This document shows positions 1-6,167 of a stretch of 28,797 bases of DNA, in pieces. The notes under the pieces were generated by a model that did no database searches, was not told the origin of the DNA, and saw nothing but the letters and a program-made list of their open reading frames with translations. This stretch comes from a virus. The DNA is taken from IMG/VR virus record IMGVR_UViG_3300020121_000304, positions 1 through 28,797 of that record; one strand, 5' to 3'. Within the stretch, counting starts at the first letter, position 1. Each line of letters begins with the position of its first letter. The position numbers were made by a program, and so were the translations under genes.

Positions 1-314
1 CCACAGCCACGCCCCCGCCCGCCCCGGCACCCGGCGTCCTCAACATCCAGCAGCCCGCGGTCACGCTCCAGCAGACCACCCCAGGCCAGTACGCCGGCCA
101 GCTGACCCTGTACGCCACGGGCGGCCCGGTCCGGTGGCGGATCGACTGGCTCGGCACGTCCTCGGCGCTGCAGTTCTCCCAGCCGTTCGGGGTCATCCCG
201 GACGGCCAGCCGGCCACCGTCACCGTCACCGTCGACGCGGCCGCGGCCCAGTCGGGGCCGTGGACGATCACCATGAACGACGGCCAGCAGATCACCGTCA
301 CGGCAGCAGGCTAG
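1..314 (+). CDS. C-terminal part of an Ig-like/beta-sandwich protein (5' partial)
   Basis: The reading frame is open from position 3 (in phase with the TAG at 312-314) and encodes about 103 residues with no start inside the window. The visible part opens with a Pro/Ala-rich linker (PPPAPAPG) and continues with alternating beta-strand-like segments rich in Thr, Val and Gln, ending with a typical last strand (WTITMNDGQQITVTAAG). This pattern is usual for Ig-like or BACON-like domains on secreted or phage-tail-associated proteins; the exact family is not clear. It resembles in style, though not closely in sequence, the Ig-like proteins at 19604 and 19927. Its 3' end overlaps the convergent gene at 298-588 by 17 bases. 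Confidence 0.7.
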   Translation, partial: TATPPPAPAPGVLNIQQPAVTLQQTTPGQYAGQLTLYATGGPVRWRIDWLGTSSALQFSQPFGVIPDGQPATVTVTVDAAAAQSGPWTITMNDGQQITVTAAG

Positions 315-588
315 GCCCGCCCCCCGCGTCCTCACCGTCGCCGTACGGGACCGCGCGGCCCCTGATCCTCACGGGCCGTGGCGCCGCCGCGGCGTCGGCG
401 GCCTGCACCGCCAGGCCGGGGGCAGCGCGCAGCCGCGCCCTCGTGGCGAGCAGCTCGCGGCGTACCCACGCGGCGAAGACCAGCAGGGCGCAGACGGCAG
501 CCCCGGCCGCCGCCGCCCGGTCCCCCTGCCGGCCCAGCACCGCCGCGGACCCGAGGGCGGCGAACCCGGCCCAGCCGCGCCAGGTCAC
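298..588 (-). CDS. small single-pass membrane protein
   Basis: A 96-residue protein starting at GTG 588, which overlaps the TGA of the upstream methyltransferase (GTGA), suggesting translational coupling. Residues about 5-40 contain an Ala/Gly/Leu/Val-rich hydrophobic stretch (AAAAGAAVCALLVFAAWV), a likely membrane helix, followed by a basic segment (RRELLATRARLR) and a Pro/Gly-rich tail. Upstream in-frame codons reach 1149 but would overlap the methyltransferase in another frame, so the short start is preferred. No known family is recognised. The 3' end runs into the convergent Ig-like gene. Confidence 0.55.
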   Translation of the reverse strand: MTWRGWAGFAALGSAAVLGRQGDRAAAAGAAVCALLVFAAWVRRELLATRARLRAAPGLAVQAADAAAAPRPVRIRGRAVPYGDGEDAGGGPSLLP

Positions 589-1382
589 GGCTTCCGCCCG
601 ATCCCCGCGACGACATGCGCGCCGCCCGGCGCCGCCTGGGGCATCTCCCGCCACCCCGGCTGCAGCCAGACCGCCGGCCCGACCCCCGGCGGGACGATCT
701 CCAGGCCGGCGAGCAGCCCCGCCATCTCGGCCTGGGTGAATTCGCGCGGGACCGCCGGCGCGTACGCCTCCTGCACCCCGGCCAGCTCCTGCGCACTGGC
801 GAACCGGGGAACGCTCACCGCCACGAACGACCCCGGGGCGGCCCGCCGCGCGTACCCGGCGACGATCCGGCGGGCCTGCCGGGCGGACTGGAAATGCAGC
901 ACGAGACACGCGAGCACGCACACCGGCCTGGCCGGGTCGATGACCTTCAGCAGGCCCGGGTCGGACAGCACCGCCCCCGGCCGCCGCAGATCCGCCTCGA
1001 CCAGCGCGACACGGTCCCGGTCCGCGTCGCCGATCACCGCGTCGAACTCGCCGAGCGTCAGCTTGTCCAGGTCGACGTACGCGGTCGCGGCGCCGGGCAG
1101 CATCGACCGGGCCATCTCGTGGACCTGCGGCCCCGGCGGCAGCCCGCACCCCAGGTCCACGAACTGGGCGACCCCCTGCCCGGCGGCGTACCCGACTGCA
1201 CGGGAGATGAACATCCGGTCGACCGCGGCGATCTGCCGCACCGTGGGGCAGATCGCCTCGAGCTGGCGGGCGGCGGCCTCGTCGGCCTGGCCGTAGTTCC
1301 GGCCGTCGAGCAGGTAGTTGTGGATCCGGCTGCTGGACGCGGCTTCCGCGTCGAATCGGGGTACCCCGCCAGGGACGGGCAC
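585..1382 (-). CDS. SAM-dependent methyltransferase, DUF574/Methyltransf_19 type
   Basis: A 265-residue protein, the usual length of this actinobacterial family. The start is placed at GTG 1382, preceded by an AAAGGGG-like ribosome site; the frame is open further upstream to 1889 but that part is low-complexity. Family hallmarks visible: SRIHNYLLDG near residue 20, the AdoMet-binding loop FVDLGCGLPPGPQVHE, the acidic strand end AYVDLD, a VEADLR segment and the VLACLVLHF strand followed by APGSFVAVS. These enzymes are predicted to methylate a small molecule or protein in the cytoplasm; the substrate is unknown. The family is common in multi-copy form in Streptosporangiales-type chromosomes, so here it may be cargo. 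Confidence 0.88.
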   Translation of the reverse strand: MPVPGGVPRFDAEAASSSRIHNYLLDGRNYGQADEAAARQLEAICPTVRQIAAVDRMFISRAVGYAAGQGVAQFVDLGCGLPPGPQVHEMARSMLPGAATAYVDLDKLTLGEFDAVIGDADRDRVALVEADLRRPGAVLSDPGLLKVIDPARPVCVLACLVLHFQSARQARRIVAGYARRAAPGSFVAVSVPRFASAQELAGVQEAYAPAVPREFTQAEMAGLLAGLEIVPPGVGPAVWLQPGWREMPQAAPGGAHVVAGIGRKP

Positions 1383-1606
1383 TGAAGGTTTCCCGCCCCT
1401 TTCTGTCTCGGCTGGTCTTGGCGTCCGCGCCGGAACCCGGTCCGGGGGCCGGGCCCGAAATACGTTGCTGTGATCCCTTGTCCCGGGTGTCCCTCGCCTG
1501 GGGTCCGGCGCGGAGTTCTGGGTGGAACCGTGCCGGCGGCTAAACGGTGCGTTGCGCCGCCGGCACGGCTCCCGCGCGGCATGGGGGGGATGGTGCCGCG
1601 CAGGCT
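1383..1606. other. intergenic stretch between two leftward genes
   Basis: About 220 bases between the methyltransferase start and the end of the next leftward gene. It contains the 13-bp inverted repeat described separately (1528-1568), a run of seven G at about 1583-1589 and no convincing coding frame. No clear -35/-10 pair for the methyltransferase was found. Confidence 0.5.
1528..1568 (-). terminator. perfect 13-bp inverted repeat, probable terminator
   Basis: CCGTGCCGGCGGC (1528-1540) is exactly complementary to GCCGCCGGCACGG (1556-1568), with a 15-base loop. It sits 39 bases past the stop of the leftward gene 1607-1903. There is no T tract, as is usual for actinobacterial stem-loop terminators. 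A protein-binding palindrome is the alternative. Confidence 0.6.
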
Positions 1607-1903
1607 TCAGGGGGCTAATCGCACGGCGCGGATAACCTCGGTGAGCCCGCCGAGCAGTTCCCGCCACGTGCGGCGGGTGATGGTCTGAGACCCGCCGCCA
1701 GGCAGCCAGATGTGCGCCTGGGGCATCACGCCGACGGTGTAGGCGGTCACGTCCGAGAAGGTTTCCGCGAGGTCGGCCACCGCCTGCCGGGCGGCGGACT
1801 CGTCCTCGTCGAGAAGGCCGCACGACGACGGCCGCAGCGGGAGGCTTCCCCAGCTGCGCGACCCGTCCGGGTCGGTCGGGTCGTACCATCCTCCAGGCCC
1901 CAC
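1607..1903 (-). CDS. hypothetical protein
   Basis: A 98-residue protein from GTG 1903 with an AGGGGA ribosome site six bases upstream. The middle (residues about 35-70) is acidic and helical (LDEDESAARQAVADLAETFSD), then a stretch of hydrophobic and aromatic residues (TAYTVGVMPQAHIWLPGG) and a basic C-terminal helix (RRTWRELLGGLTEVIRAVR). No signal peptide, membrane helix or known motif is seen. It lies downstream of a 390-base region full of hairpins and is followed by a stem-loop terminator, so it may be a single-gene unit. Function unknown. Confidence 0.6.
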   Translation of the reverse strand: MGPGGWYDPTDPDGSRSWGSLPLRPSSCGLLDEDESAARQAVADLAETFSDVTAYTVGVMPQAHIWLPGGGSQTITRRTWRELLGGLTEVIRAVRLAP

Positions 1904-1930
1904 AGCGCTTCCCCTCGCTGTCGCTTGCGG

Positions 1931-1975
1931 GCAGTTTCCTCTAAATCCCCGGAAACCGGGGTTAGCGGAAACTGC
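1931..1975. repeat. 45-base nested hairpin
   Basis: GCAGTTTCC (1931-1939) pairs perfectly with GGAAACTGC (1967-1975). Inside, CTAA (1941-1944) pairs with TTAG (1962-1965) and CCCCGG (1947-1952) with CCGGGG (1956-1961) across an AAA loop. In all 19 pairs are possible with one mismatch and a two-base bulge. It lies 28 bases upstream of the leftward start codon at 1903. Confidence 0.75.
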
Positions 1976-2018
1976 TGTCTCTAACGGACGGTACCTGCCG
2001 TTCCGGTATCACGCAATG

Positions 2019-2046
2019 AGATCAGCCGGGCCGCGCCCGGTGATCT
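2019..2046. repeat. 12-bp hairpin with one bulged base
   Basis: AGATCA (2019-2024) pairs with TGATCT (2041-2046) and CCGGGC (2026-2031) with GCCCGG (2035-2040); G2025 is bulged and the loop is CGC. No T-rich tail follows on either strand. Confidence 0.65.
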
Positions 2047-2060
2047 TGAAGGGCGAGCCG

Positions 2061-2081
2061 GCGGATTCACAGCGGATTCAC
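2061..2081 (+). repeat. two direct GCGGATTCAC repeats with an 11-base period
   Basis: GCGGATTCAC occurs at 2061-2070 and again at 2072-2081. One helical turn of spacing means a bound protein would see both copies on the same face, as in iterons or operators. Confidence 0.6.
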
Positions 2082-2182
2082 GGCAAACTCCAGGTAGACA
2101 ACCGTGTCCGCGTGCACGTGCATGCGCATTAGCGGCGACGTGAGGTTAGGGAACCGTTACCCGCAGGAAACCGCCGCGTAGC

Positions 2183-2200
2183 CGGATTTAGTGAAATCCG
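2183..2200. repeat. 7-bp perfect hairpin
   Basis: CGGATTT (2183-2189) pairs with AAATCCG (2194-2200) around an AGTG loop, about 90 bases past the stop of the leftward gene ending at 2293. It could be a terminator for that gene or part of the structured region. Confidence 0.5.
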
Positions 2201-2292
2201 TGACCTCGGGCGCGTGCCCGCCGGCTGCCGGGGGCGGGGATATCACATCGGAAGCGAGTTCGTTTCGTGATGCCGGCGGCCGGCGGGCAGGT

Positions 2293-2565
2293 TCAAGGGG
2301 GGGCCGCCCAGGGCGCGGGCGGCGGGGCGAGCTCGTCGACCGCCGTGGCGATGGCGGACAGCTTGACGTGGTTCTGCAGGTCGGGGTGGACCAGGATCCG
2401 GCGGATGTCGAGGATCAGCTGGCACAGGACCGCGGCCAGGTCGAGGTCCGGGTCGCGGAGCGGCCGGAGGGATTCGTTCACGTGCGTCAGGAGGCCGGTC
2501 CCGGCTCCGGCCCCGGCTCCGGCTCCGGGACGCGGTCGTCCCGGCATGTCGCCGCTGCGGCGCAC
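2293..2565 (-). CDS. small hypothetical helical protein
   Basis: A 90-residue reading frame. The first 24 residues are a Gly/Ala repeat (GAGAGAGAGTG) that comes from a GC-rich simple repeat shared with the upstream gene, so the true start may be GTG 2481, giving 62 residues and no overlap. The remainder is a convincing soluble helical protein (LDLAAVLCQLILDIRRILVHPD, then LSAIATAVDEL) with a Pro-rich tail. No family is recognised. It is the last gene of a three-gene leftward set that begins with the secreted peptide at 2830. Confidence 0.55.
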   Translation of the reverse strand: MRRSGDMPGRPRPGAGAGAGAGTGLLTHVNESLRPLRDPDLDLAAVLCQLILDIRRILVHPDLQNHVKLSAIATAVDELAPPPAPWAAPP

Positions 2566-2690
2566 ACCCGGACGGCGAGGTCGGGCGGGCGCTCCGCCGC
2601 GTCGTTATACATGCGGACGGCCCACGCCTCGGTGTCGCCCTCGTGCCGGACGGGCCATTTCAGGTCTGCGGGCGCTGGCCGGTAGAGCAC
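2487..2690 (-). CDS. small hypothetical protein
   Basis: A 67-residue protein from GTG 2690, beginning two bases after the stop of the secreted peptide gene, so probably translated by coupling. It opens with LYRPAPADLKWP, echoing the LYRG motifs at the end of the preceding peptide, and continues with a charged helical part (DTEAWAVRMYNDAAERPPDLAVRVCAAAATC) and a tail of Pro-Glu/Pro-Gly repeats. Two Cys residues are present but no zinc motif. Function unknown. Confidence 0.5.
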   Translation of the reverse strand: MLYRPAPADLKWPVRHEGDTEAWAVRMYNDAAERPPDLAVRVCAAAATCRDDRVPEPEPGPEPGPAS

Positions 2691-2692
2691 GG

Positions 2693-2830
2693 TCAGCCCC
2701 GGTAGAGGGTTGTCGGGGCGGAGTCGCCGCGGTAGAGGGTCTGCGGCGTGGACGCCTGGGCGGCGCCCGCCCCGGCGGCGGCGAGGCCGAGGGCGATGAG
2801 GACGGCGGCGAGGATGCGCTTGGCGGTCAT
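2693..2830 (-). CDS. tiny secreted peptide with repeated TLYRG motif
   Basis: A 45-residue peptide from ATG 2830 with a GGGAGCC ribosome site. It has a textbook signal peptide: MTAKR, a hydrophobic core of about 17 residues (ILAAVLIALGLAAAGAG) and a probable signal-peptidase site after AAQA. The predicted mature part is only about 19 residues and contains TLYRG twice, separated by DSAPT; the DNA shows the matching near-repeat GGTAGAGGGT at both places. It leads a leftward set with the genes at 2690 and 2565. It could be a signalling peptide, a surface peptide or a remnant; nothing in the sequence decides this. Confidence 0.6.
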   Translation of the reverse strand: MTAKRILAAVLIALGLAAAGAGAAQASTPQTLYRGDSAPTTLYRG

Positions 2831-2994
2831 GAGAGGCTCCCTTTTCCTGCGGGGCGGGCGCTCACCGTGACGTTAACATGACGCTAAGCATGATCGCAAT
2901 AGGCGACGCGACGACCCCGGTAAGCGACGGTTCCGCCGCGCCGCCAACCACCCGCACCCCCAGCGCGTCACACCAGCAACGAAAGAGGCCAGGA

Positions 2995-3180
2995 ATGCCA
3001 GTCACAGTCGCGGTCTACCTCATCACCTGGGTCCTGCTCGGCTTCGCTGCGAGGCCGCTAGCCCGCCGGCTCGGCAACCCCGGCTCCTGGCCCGTCGTGC
3101 TGCTGCTCGGCGCGCTCGGCGCGGTCGTCCTCATCGCCGCCTCCTGGCCGTGGCCGTCGCAGGGGCACGGCCACAGCTAA
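2995..3180 (+). CDS. two-helix membrane peptide
   Basis: A 61-residue protein starting at ATG 2995, chosen over the in-frame start at 2878 because of the AGG-CCAGGA ribosome-binding sequence just upstream and the membrane helix that begins at once. Helix one is TVAVYLITWVLLGFAA, followed by the positive loop RPLARRLG, and helix two is WPVVLLLGALGAVVLIAASW. It ends with a His-rich tail (QGHGHS). It is the only rightward gene in this arm and converges on the gene at 3184. Function unknown; similar peptides occur in the rightward membrane cassette (for example 6776-7003). Confidence 0.6.
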   Translation: MPVTVAVYLITWVLLGFAARPLARRLGNPGSWPVVLLLGALGAVVLIAASWPWPSQGHGHS

Positions 3181-3183
3181 GAG

Positions 3184-3522
3184 CTACCGCCACGTCCGCT
3201 CCTGCCGGTTCCTCGCGATCGTCCTGGTGCGCCGCGCGTGCTCGGCCTTGACGTGCGGCAGGCCCACCGCACGCGCCCCGTGGCGCACCTGGATGCCGCC
3301 GACGCACCCCCGGCACCGCCTGGTCCCCCACACGTAGAACGGGCTCCGGTGATACCCCGTACCCCTGCAGGCCCGGTGAATCGTCCGCGGGTGGAACACG
3401 CAGCCGAGCAGGTATCCGCCGCCCAGGACGAGACCGGACAGGATGAACCCGGTCACGCCAGCCCCGGCCGTGGCGATCAGCAGGACGACGGCGGACACGG
3501 CCAGCCACGGGATTTTCTTCAC
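3184..3522 (-). CDS. two-helix membrane protein with Cys-rich cytoplasmic part
   Basis: A 112-residue protein from GTG 3522. Residues about 4-45 form two hydrophobic helices (WLAVSAVVLLIATAGAGVTG and a Gly-rich second helix, LSGLVLGGGYLLGCVF). The rest is soluble and has Cys/His residues spaced like a zinc site: CRGTGYH and CRGC (residues about 52-73), followed by a strongly basic tail (HARRTRTIARNRQERTWR) suited to nucleic acid or membrane-phosphate contact. CRGTG followed by TRRCRGCVGG is found in several small actinobacterial membrane proteins. It ends the leftward series 4508, 4131, 3852, 3522. Confidence 0.65.
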   Translation of the reverse strand: MKKIPWLAVSAVVLLIATAGAGVTGFILSGLVLGGGYLLGCVFHPRTIHRACRGTGYHRSPFYVWGTRRCRGCVGGIQVRHGARAVGLPHVKAEHARRTRTIARNRQERTWR

Positions 3523-3576
3523 GCCATGAGTGTGAGGCCGGGAGACGACGCGGGCTATAGGCCGGCGGCCGGCACA

Positions 3577-3852
3577 TCAGTCCGGCAGGTCTGCCGCCGC
3601 GAGGCCTTCAGCCGGGGCGTGCTTGTCCTCCCAGTGCGCGCGGGCGTCGGTGACGAACTCCCACAGTTCCATCTCGCCGACGAACAGGCCCCAGTCGCAG
3701 CCCTGGTAGCGGCAGGACAGGACGACCGTCGCGCGCCCGAACGCCCCGGAAGCGGCGGCGTCCTTCGCGGTCAGGTAGAACTCGGTGTCCTCGCCGCCGA
3801 GCGCGTCAAGCGCGGCGTCGATGTAGCCGTCCCTCGGGGTGGTCTCGGTCAT
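3577..3852 (-). CDS. hypothetical protein with possible C2H2-like zinc site
   Basis: A 91-residue acidic protein from ATG 3852 (GAGAGG upstream). A CRYQGC pair followed about 25 residues later by HWEDKH gives a C-X4-C...H-X4-H arrangement like a C2H2 zinc finger, with the aromatic segment WGLFVGEMELWEFV in between. The N-terminal 30 residues are acidic and rich in Ala/Asp. It is in the leftward series starting at 4508. The zinc site is an inference from spacing; function unknown. Confidence 0.6.
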   Translation of the reverse strand: MTETTPRDGYIDAALDALGGEDTEFYLTAKDAAASGAFGRATVVLSCRYQGCDWGLFVGEMELWEFVTDARAHWEDKHAPAEGLAAADLPD

Positions 3853-3864
3853 GGTGTCAGCCTC

Positions 3865-4131
3865 TCACCCGGCATCTGGCCGGTTCCACCACTGGCCCAG
3901 CGTCCCCGAGCCGCCGACTTCCCCGGCCTCGGCGTGCAACTGGTCTACTGTCCCGCGCTCCAGCGGGACACCCGCCTTGTGCGCGATCCGGCCGAGCATC
4001 ACCGCGCGCCACGGCGGCAGCTTCCCGAGCTTGGCGGCAGGGACGGGGTTGCCGTCCTCGATCGCGAGCAGGCAGTCGTCCTGGTTGGCCATCAGTTCGG
4101 CCCGGCTGTCGAGTTCTGTGCGACTTGTCAT
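3865..4131 (-). CDS. hypothetical protein
   Basis: An 88-residue protein from ATG 4131 with GAGGG six bases upstream. It is soluble and has mixed charge; readable segments are ELMANQDDCLLAIEDG, LPPWRAVMLGRIAHKAGVPLERG and a C-terminal GQWWNRPDAG. No motif that I recognise. It lies between two other small leftward genes with short gaps (20 and 12 bases), consistent with one transcript. Confidence 0.6.
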   Translation of the reverse strand: MTSRTELDSRAELMANQDDCLLAIEDGNPVPAAKLGKLPPWRAVMLGRIAHKAGVPLERGTVDQLHAEAGEVGGSGTLGQWWNRPDAG

Positions 4132-4151
4132 GGCCCTCAGTCTCTCGCGCG

Positions 4152-4508
4152 TTACGTCCGTAAGCGTTTTTCCCCTGGAGCTCGGGGCGCGTCGTCACCA
4201 TAGACGAGCCGTTTCCGCCACCCGGCCGGAGGCGGCCACGGGACACCCCACCCGGCGAGCGTGGCCTTTGTCCAGCCGCCGCGAGGAGAACGAGCGGCGT
4301 CGATCTCCTCGGCCGTGACCCTAGCCGCGGGACGCCGCTCTCCCGGCCTCTCAGGCTGCCGCTCGTACGCGCTGACGCGGCCGCATCCGAGGCAGATGCC
4401 CTTGGCTGCGGCGAAGACCTTCGCGCGGCGCGTCTTCCAGGCAGCTGATCGCAGGTATGCCTGGTAGTCGGGGACCTGGGTCCGGGTGGCGACCGTACTT
4501 CGGGTCAT
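4152..4508 (-). CDS. small protein with an HNH-like N-terminus lacking the HNH residues
   Basis: A 118-residue protein from ATG 4508. Residues 15-45 (YQAYLRSAAWKTRRAKV and CLGCG) match the opening of many HNH endonucleases, namely an aromatic/basic helix and the first zinc-binding Cys pair. The second Cys pair and the catalytic His-Asn-His do not follow. The second half has a basic Pro/Trp-rich signature instead (GGWTKATLAGWGVPWPPPAGW). It could be a degenerate nuclease or a distinct DNA-binding family. It appears to be the first gene of the leftward set running to 3184, and its upstream region carries the large hairpin at 4603-4676. Confidence 0.6.
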   Translation of the reverse strand: MTRSTVATRTQVPDYQAYLRSAAWKTRRAKVFAAAKGICLGCGRVSAYERQPERPGERRPAARVTAEEIDAARSPRGGWTKATLAGWGVPWPPPAGWRKRLVYGDDAPRAPGEKRLRT

Positions 4509-4602
4509 GGTTTTCTCTCTAGGTCCGTGGCTGGGTTCTGTTTAGGGCCCGTAGGTTCTTGGTCTGGGGTTTGCGGACCCTCGGCTGGTGGGGTGGTGGG
4601 AT

Positions 4603-4676
4603 AGGACTGGCCTAGAGCCGGGACGCTTCTTGCAGGTCACAAGCCTGCCTCAGTCCCGACGCTAAGGACCAGTCCT
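4603..4676. ncRNA. 74-base nested hairpin, RNA-like (partly tRNA-like) fold
   Basis: Three stems nest symmetrically: AGGACTGG (4603-4610) with CCAGTCCT (4669-4676), CGGGAC (4619-4624) with GTCCCG (4653-4658), and GCAGG (4632-4636) with CCTGC (4644-4648) around a seven-base loop. On the minus strand an alternative cloverleaf-like fold exists: a 7-bp acceptor-like stem, a D-stem-like hairpin and an anticodon-like arm with loop CTTGTGA; but there is no T-arm with TTCGA, so it is not called a tRNA. It lies about 95 bases upstream of the leftward gene at 4508 and may be in its leader. Confidence 0.45.
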
Positions 4677-4936
4677 GGGTGCGTTCCCTCGGCCGGAGCC
4701 GGTGTATGGGTCCCATTCGACTGCCGCGTGCACTACTACGCGGACGGGCGCCATGTGCATGCGTCTCGCGGGTGGTTCACCGTGAGGCCCCCCCGCGTTT
4801 TTGCGAGGCCAGGGTTGGTTACCTGAGGTGTGTTCACGGCCGGGCGCATGCTCTTGTCCTCTTCCCGGCTCCGGGTCCTGGCCGCGGTGTCTTAGGGGCT
4901 GGTCTGCCCGACCGCTGAACTCGTCGCTGGGGCCGA

Positions 4937-4948
4937 TCCTGATCAGGA
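4937..4948. repeat. 12-base perfect palindrome
   Basis: TCCTGATCAGGA reads the same on both strands. It could be an operator for a dimeric regulator; no gene start is close by. Confidence 0.35.
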
Positions 4949-5173
4949 CCGGGTTACGGCGGGCCGCGGCCGGGGGTGGGGTGCGCAGGCGACACGCCGC
5001 ATGGGCGTGCTGTACCTACGGCACGGGTCCGTGTTATCGTGAACTCCGTTCCGGTGCATGTTCCGGGCATGACAAAGGCGCCGCGCTCGCGGGTCGATGT
5101 CAGAGGCGGTAGAGCGGGTCGGCTACAGGTTGGTCGCCATAGGGGCCGATCGCTCGGGATCTGAAGTTGTGTC

Positions 5174-5213
5174 AGGCGCTATCCCCCGGGTGGGGACGGC
5201 GCCTTAGTTGTTT
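5174..5213 (+). terminator. stem-loop followed by a T-rich tail
   Basis: AGGCGC (5174-5179) pairs with GCGCCT (5199-5204), and CCCC (5183-5186) with GGGG (5192-5195) inside. On the plus strand it is followed by TAGTTGTTT, so it would end a rightward transcript from the gene-free region, for which no gene is seen. It may instead protect the 3' end of the leftward gene at 5309. Confidence 0.4.
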
Positions 5214-5308
5214 AAGGTCACAACGAGCCTCCTGTTAAAAGTCCCGGCCATCATTCCACGTTCCGTGACCAGGCGTAAGCCGGCGCGCCGGCTCGGTTAC
5301 CCCCGTGA

Positions 5309-5869
5309 TCACCCGGCTAGCCGCTCGCTGAACATCTGGGCCAGCGCGGGGCGGAGCGGGGCCAGATGCCGCCGCCAGTTCTCGTCCAGCGCCGCCGCCG
5401 TCTCCGCATCCCCCTCGTCGGTCGCCAGCCACCTCAGGTGGCGGATTCCGTGCAGGAGCACGTCGGCCACCCGCGGGACCGGCACCTCGGCCGCGCCGTG
5501 GGGCGGAGCCTTCCCGATCGCCGCGGGCAGCGCAGCGGTAACGGGCGCTGCAGCGGGCCACCTTTCCCGCACGTACCCGCCGGCGTTCACCACGCCCATG
5601 TACGTCAGCACGATCGTCGGGCCGTCCGGCCGCCACGACGTGGAGTGGAGCACATCCGTCCGGGGCGTGTCCGCAGGCAGCTGGATGAAAACCGCGTCAC
5701 CGGGGTCGATGCCATGCTGGAACAGCATCAGCTCGGCCTCGTAATGCACGTCGCTGGCCGCCTCAACCGGGCCGAACCTCCACGCGTCCCCGTCGCTCAG
5801 CAGCCAGATCCCGAGCTCGTCGGCGGCCAGCGGCCACACCTCGACGGTCACGGTCATCAGCTCAGGCAT
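5309..5869 (-). CDS. hypothetical protein
   Basis: A 186-residue soluble protein from ATG 5869, with GGAG seven bases upstream inside the end of the preceding gene (overlap of 8 bases). The first half is beta-rich (VTVEVWPLAADELGIWLLSDGDAWRFGPV, FIQLPADTPRTDVL, TIVLTYMGVVNAGG); the C-terminal 60 residues are helical (RVADVLLHGIRHLRWLATDEGDAETAAALDENWRRHLAPL). Such two-part proteins of unknown function are met on actinobacterial plasmids and integrative elements. It is co-transcribed with the HTH protein upstream. Confidence 0.7.
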   Translation of the reverse strand: MPELMTVTVEVWPLAADELGIWLLSDGDAWRFGPVEAASDVHYEAELMLFQHGIDPGDAVFIQLPADTPRTDVLHSTSWRPDGPTIVLTYMGVVNAGGYVRERWPAAAPVTAALPAAIGKAPPHGAAEVPVPRVADVLLHGIRHLRWLATDEGDAETAAALDENWRRHLAPLRPALAQMFSERLAG

Positions 5870-6158
5870 TGTCGGTCTCCTTCTGCCGCTCCGCCCTGAC
5901 GATCTGATCGGCGCGGGCCTTGCTGATTCCTACCCGGTTCGCGAGCTGGGCAAGAGACAGGCTTTCCGCCTCGTAGATCCGCAAGGCCTCGGCGTGCCGA
6001 ATGCGGGCCGCCTCGTCGGAACGCGACCGCAGGGCCTCAAGCAGCCGGCCGGCCGCCTCGAGCTTCGCCTGCGGATCGGTGGCGCGGCGGATGGCAGCGA
6101 GAGCAGCGTCCGCCGCGACAATCGCCGCGTCCACCTCTTCGGCGGGCGTATCACCCAT
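5862..6158 (-). CDS. helix-turn-helix protein of sigma/ParB-linker type
   Basis: A 98-residue protein from ATG 6158. The N-terminal two thirds are helical and acidic (VDAAIVAADAALAAIRRATDPQAKLEAAGRLLEALR). Near the C-terminus SLAQLANRVGISKARADQIVRAER is a clear helix-turn-helix of the sigma-70 region 4 kind, a common layout of small plasmid-borne proteins in Streptomyces. It probably binds DNA and may regulate the divergent control region directly upstream. It leads a two-gene leftward unit with 5309-5869. Confidence 0.75.
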   Translation of the reverse strand: MGDTPAEEVDAAIVAADAALAAIRRATDPQAKLEAAGRLLEALRSRSDEAARIRHAEALRIYEAESLSLAQLANRVGISKARADQIVRAERQKETDNA

Positions 6159-6167
6159 GCGGCCAAG

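Larger units (their letters stand above)
1904..2292. other. gene-free, hairpin- and repeat-rich region (candidate origin or transfer/attachment site)
   Basis: Nearly 390 bases without a convincing gene between two leftward genes. It holds a 45-base nested hairpin (1931-1975), a 28-base hairpin (2019-2046), two direct repeats 11 bases apart (2061-2081), an alternating purine/pyrimidine stretch with GTGCACGTGCATGCGCA around 2112-2128, and a 7-bp hairpin (2183-2200). Several TTA/TAA-containing segments make it lighter in GC than its surroundings. This density of secondary structure is more than a terminator or promoter needs and is typical of replication or transfer origins; that role is inference. 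Confidence 0.5.
4509..5308. other. 800-base region without a convincing gene
   Basis: Reading frames here on both strands have atypical composition (Arg/Gly/Cys-rich) and no ribosome sites, so none is called. GC content is lower than in the neighbouring genes. It contains the nested hairpin at 4603-4676, a 12-base palindrome at 4937-4948, a run of seven C near 4789, and a GC-rich stem-loop followed by TTAGTTGTTT at 5174-5213. A non-coding transcript or an attachment/regulatory region is possible. Confidence 0.5.

Noticed and set aside
2878-2994. N-terminal extension of the membrane peptide gene at 2995
   Set aside because: The extra 39 residues have no structure-like pattern and the ribosome-binding sequence lies directly before ATG 2995.
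4603-4676. A tRNA gene (length near 73, acceptor-like and anticodon-like stems, minus strand)
   Set aside because: There is no TTCGA-type T-loop or 5-bp T-stem, the D-arm leaves no spacer base, and the nested hairpin explains the pairing better.
4679-5164. Rightward frames of 60-103 codons in the gene-free region
   Set aside because: Cys/Arg/Gly-rich translations, no ribosome sites and no motifs.
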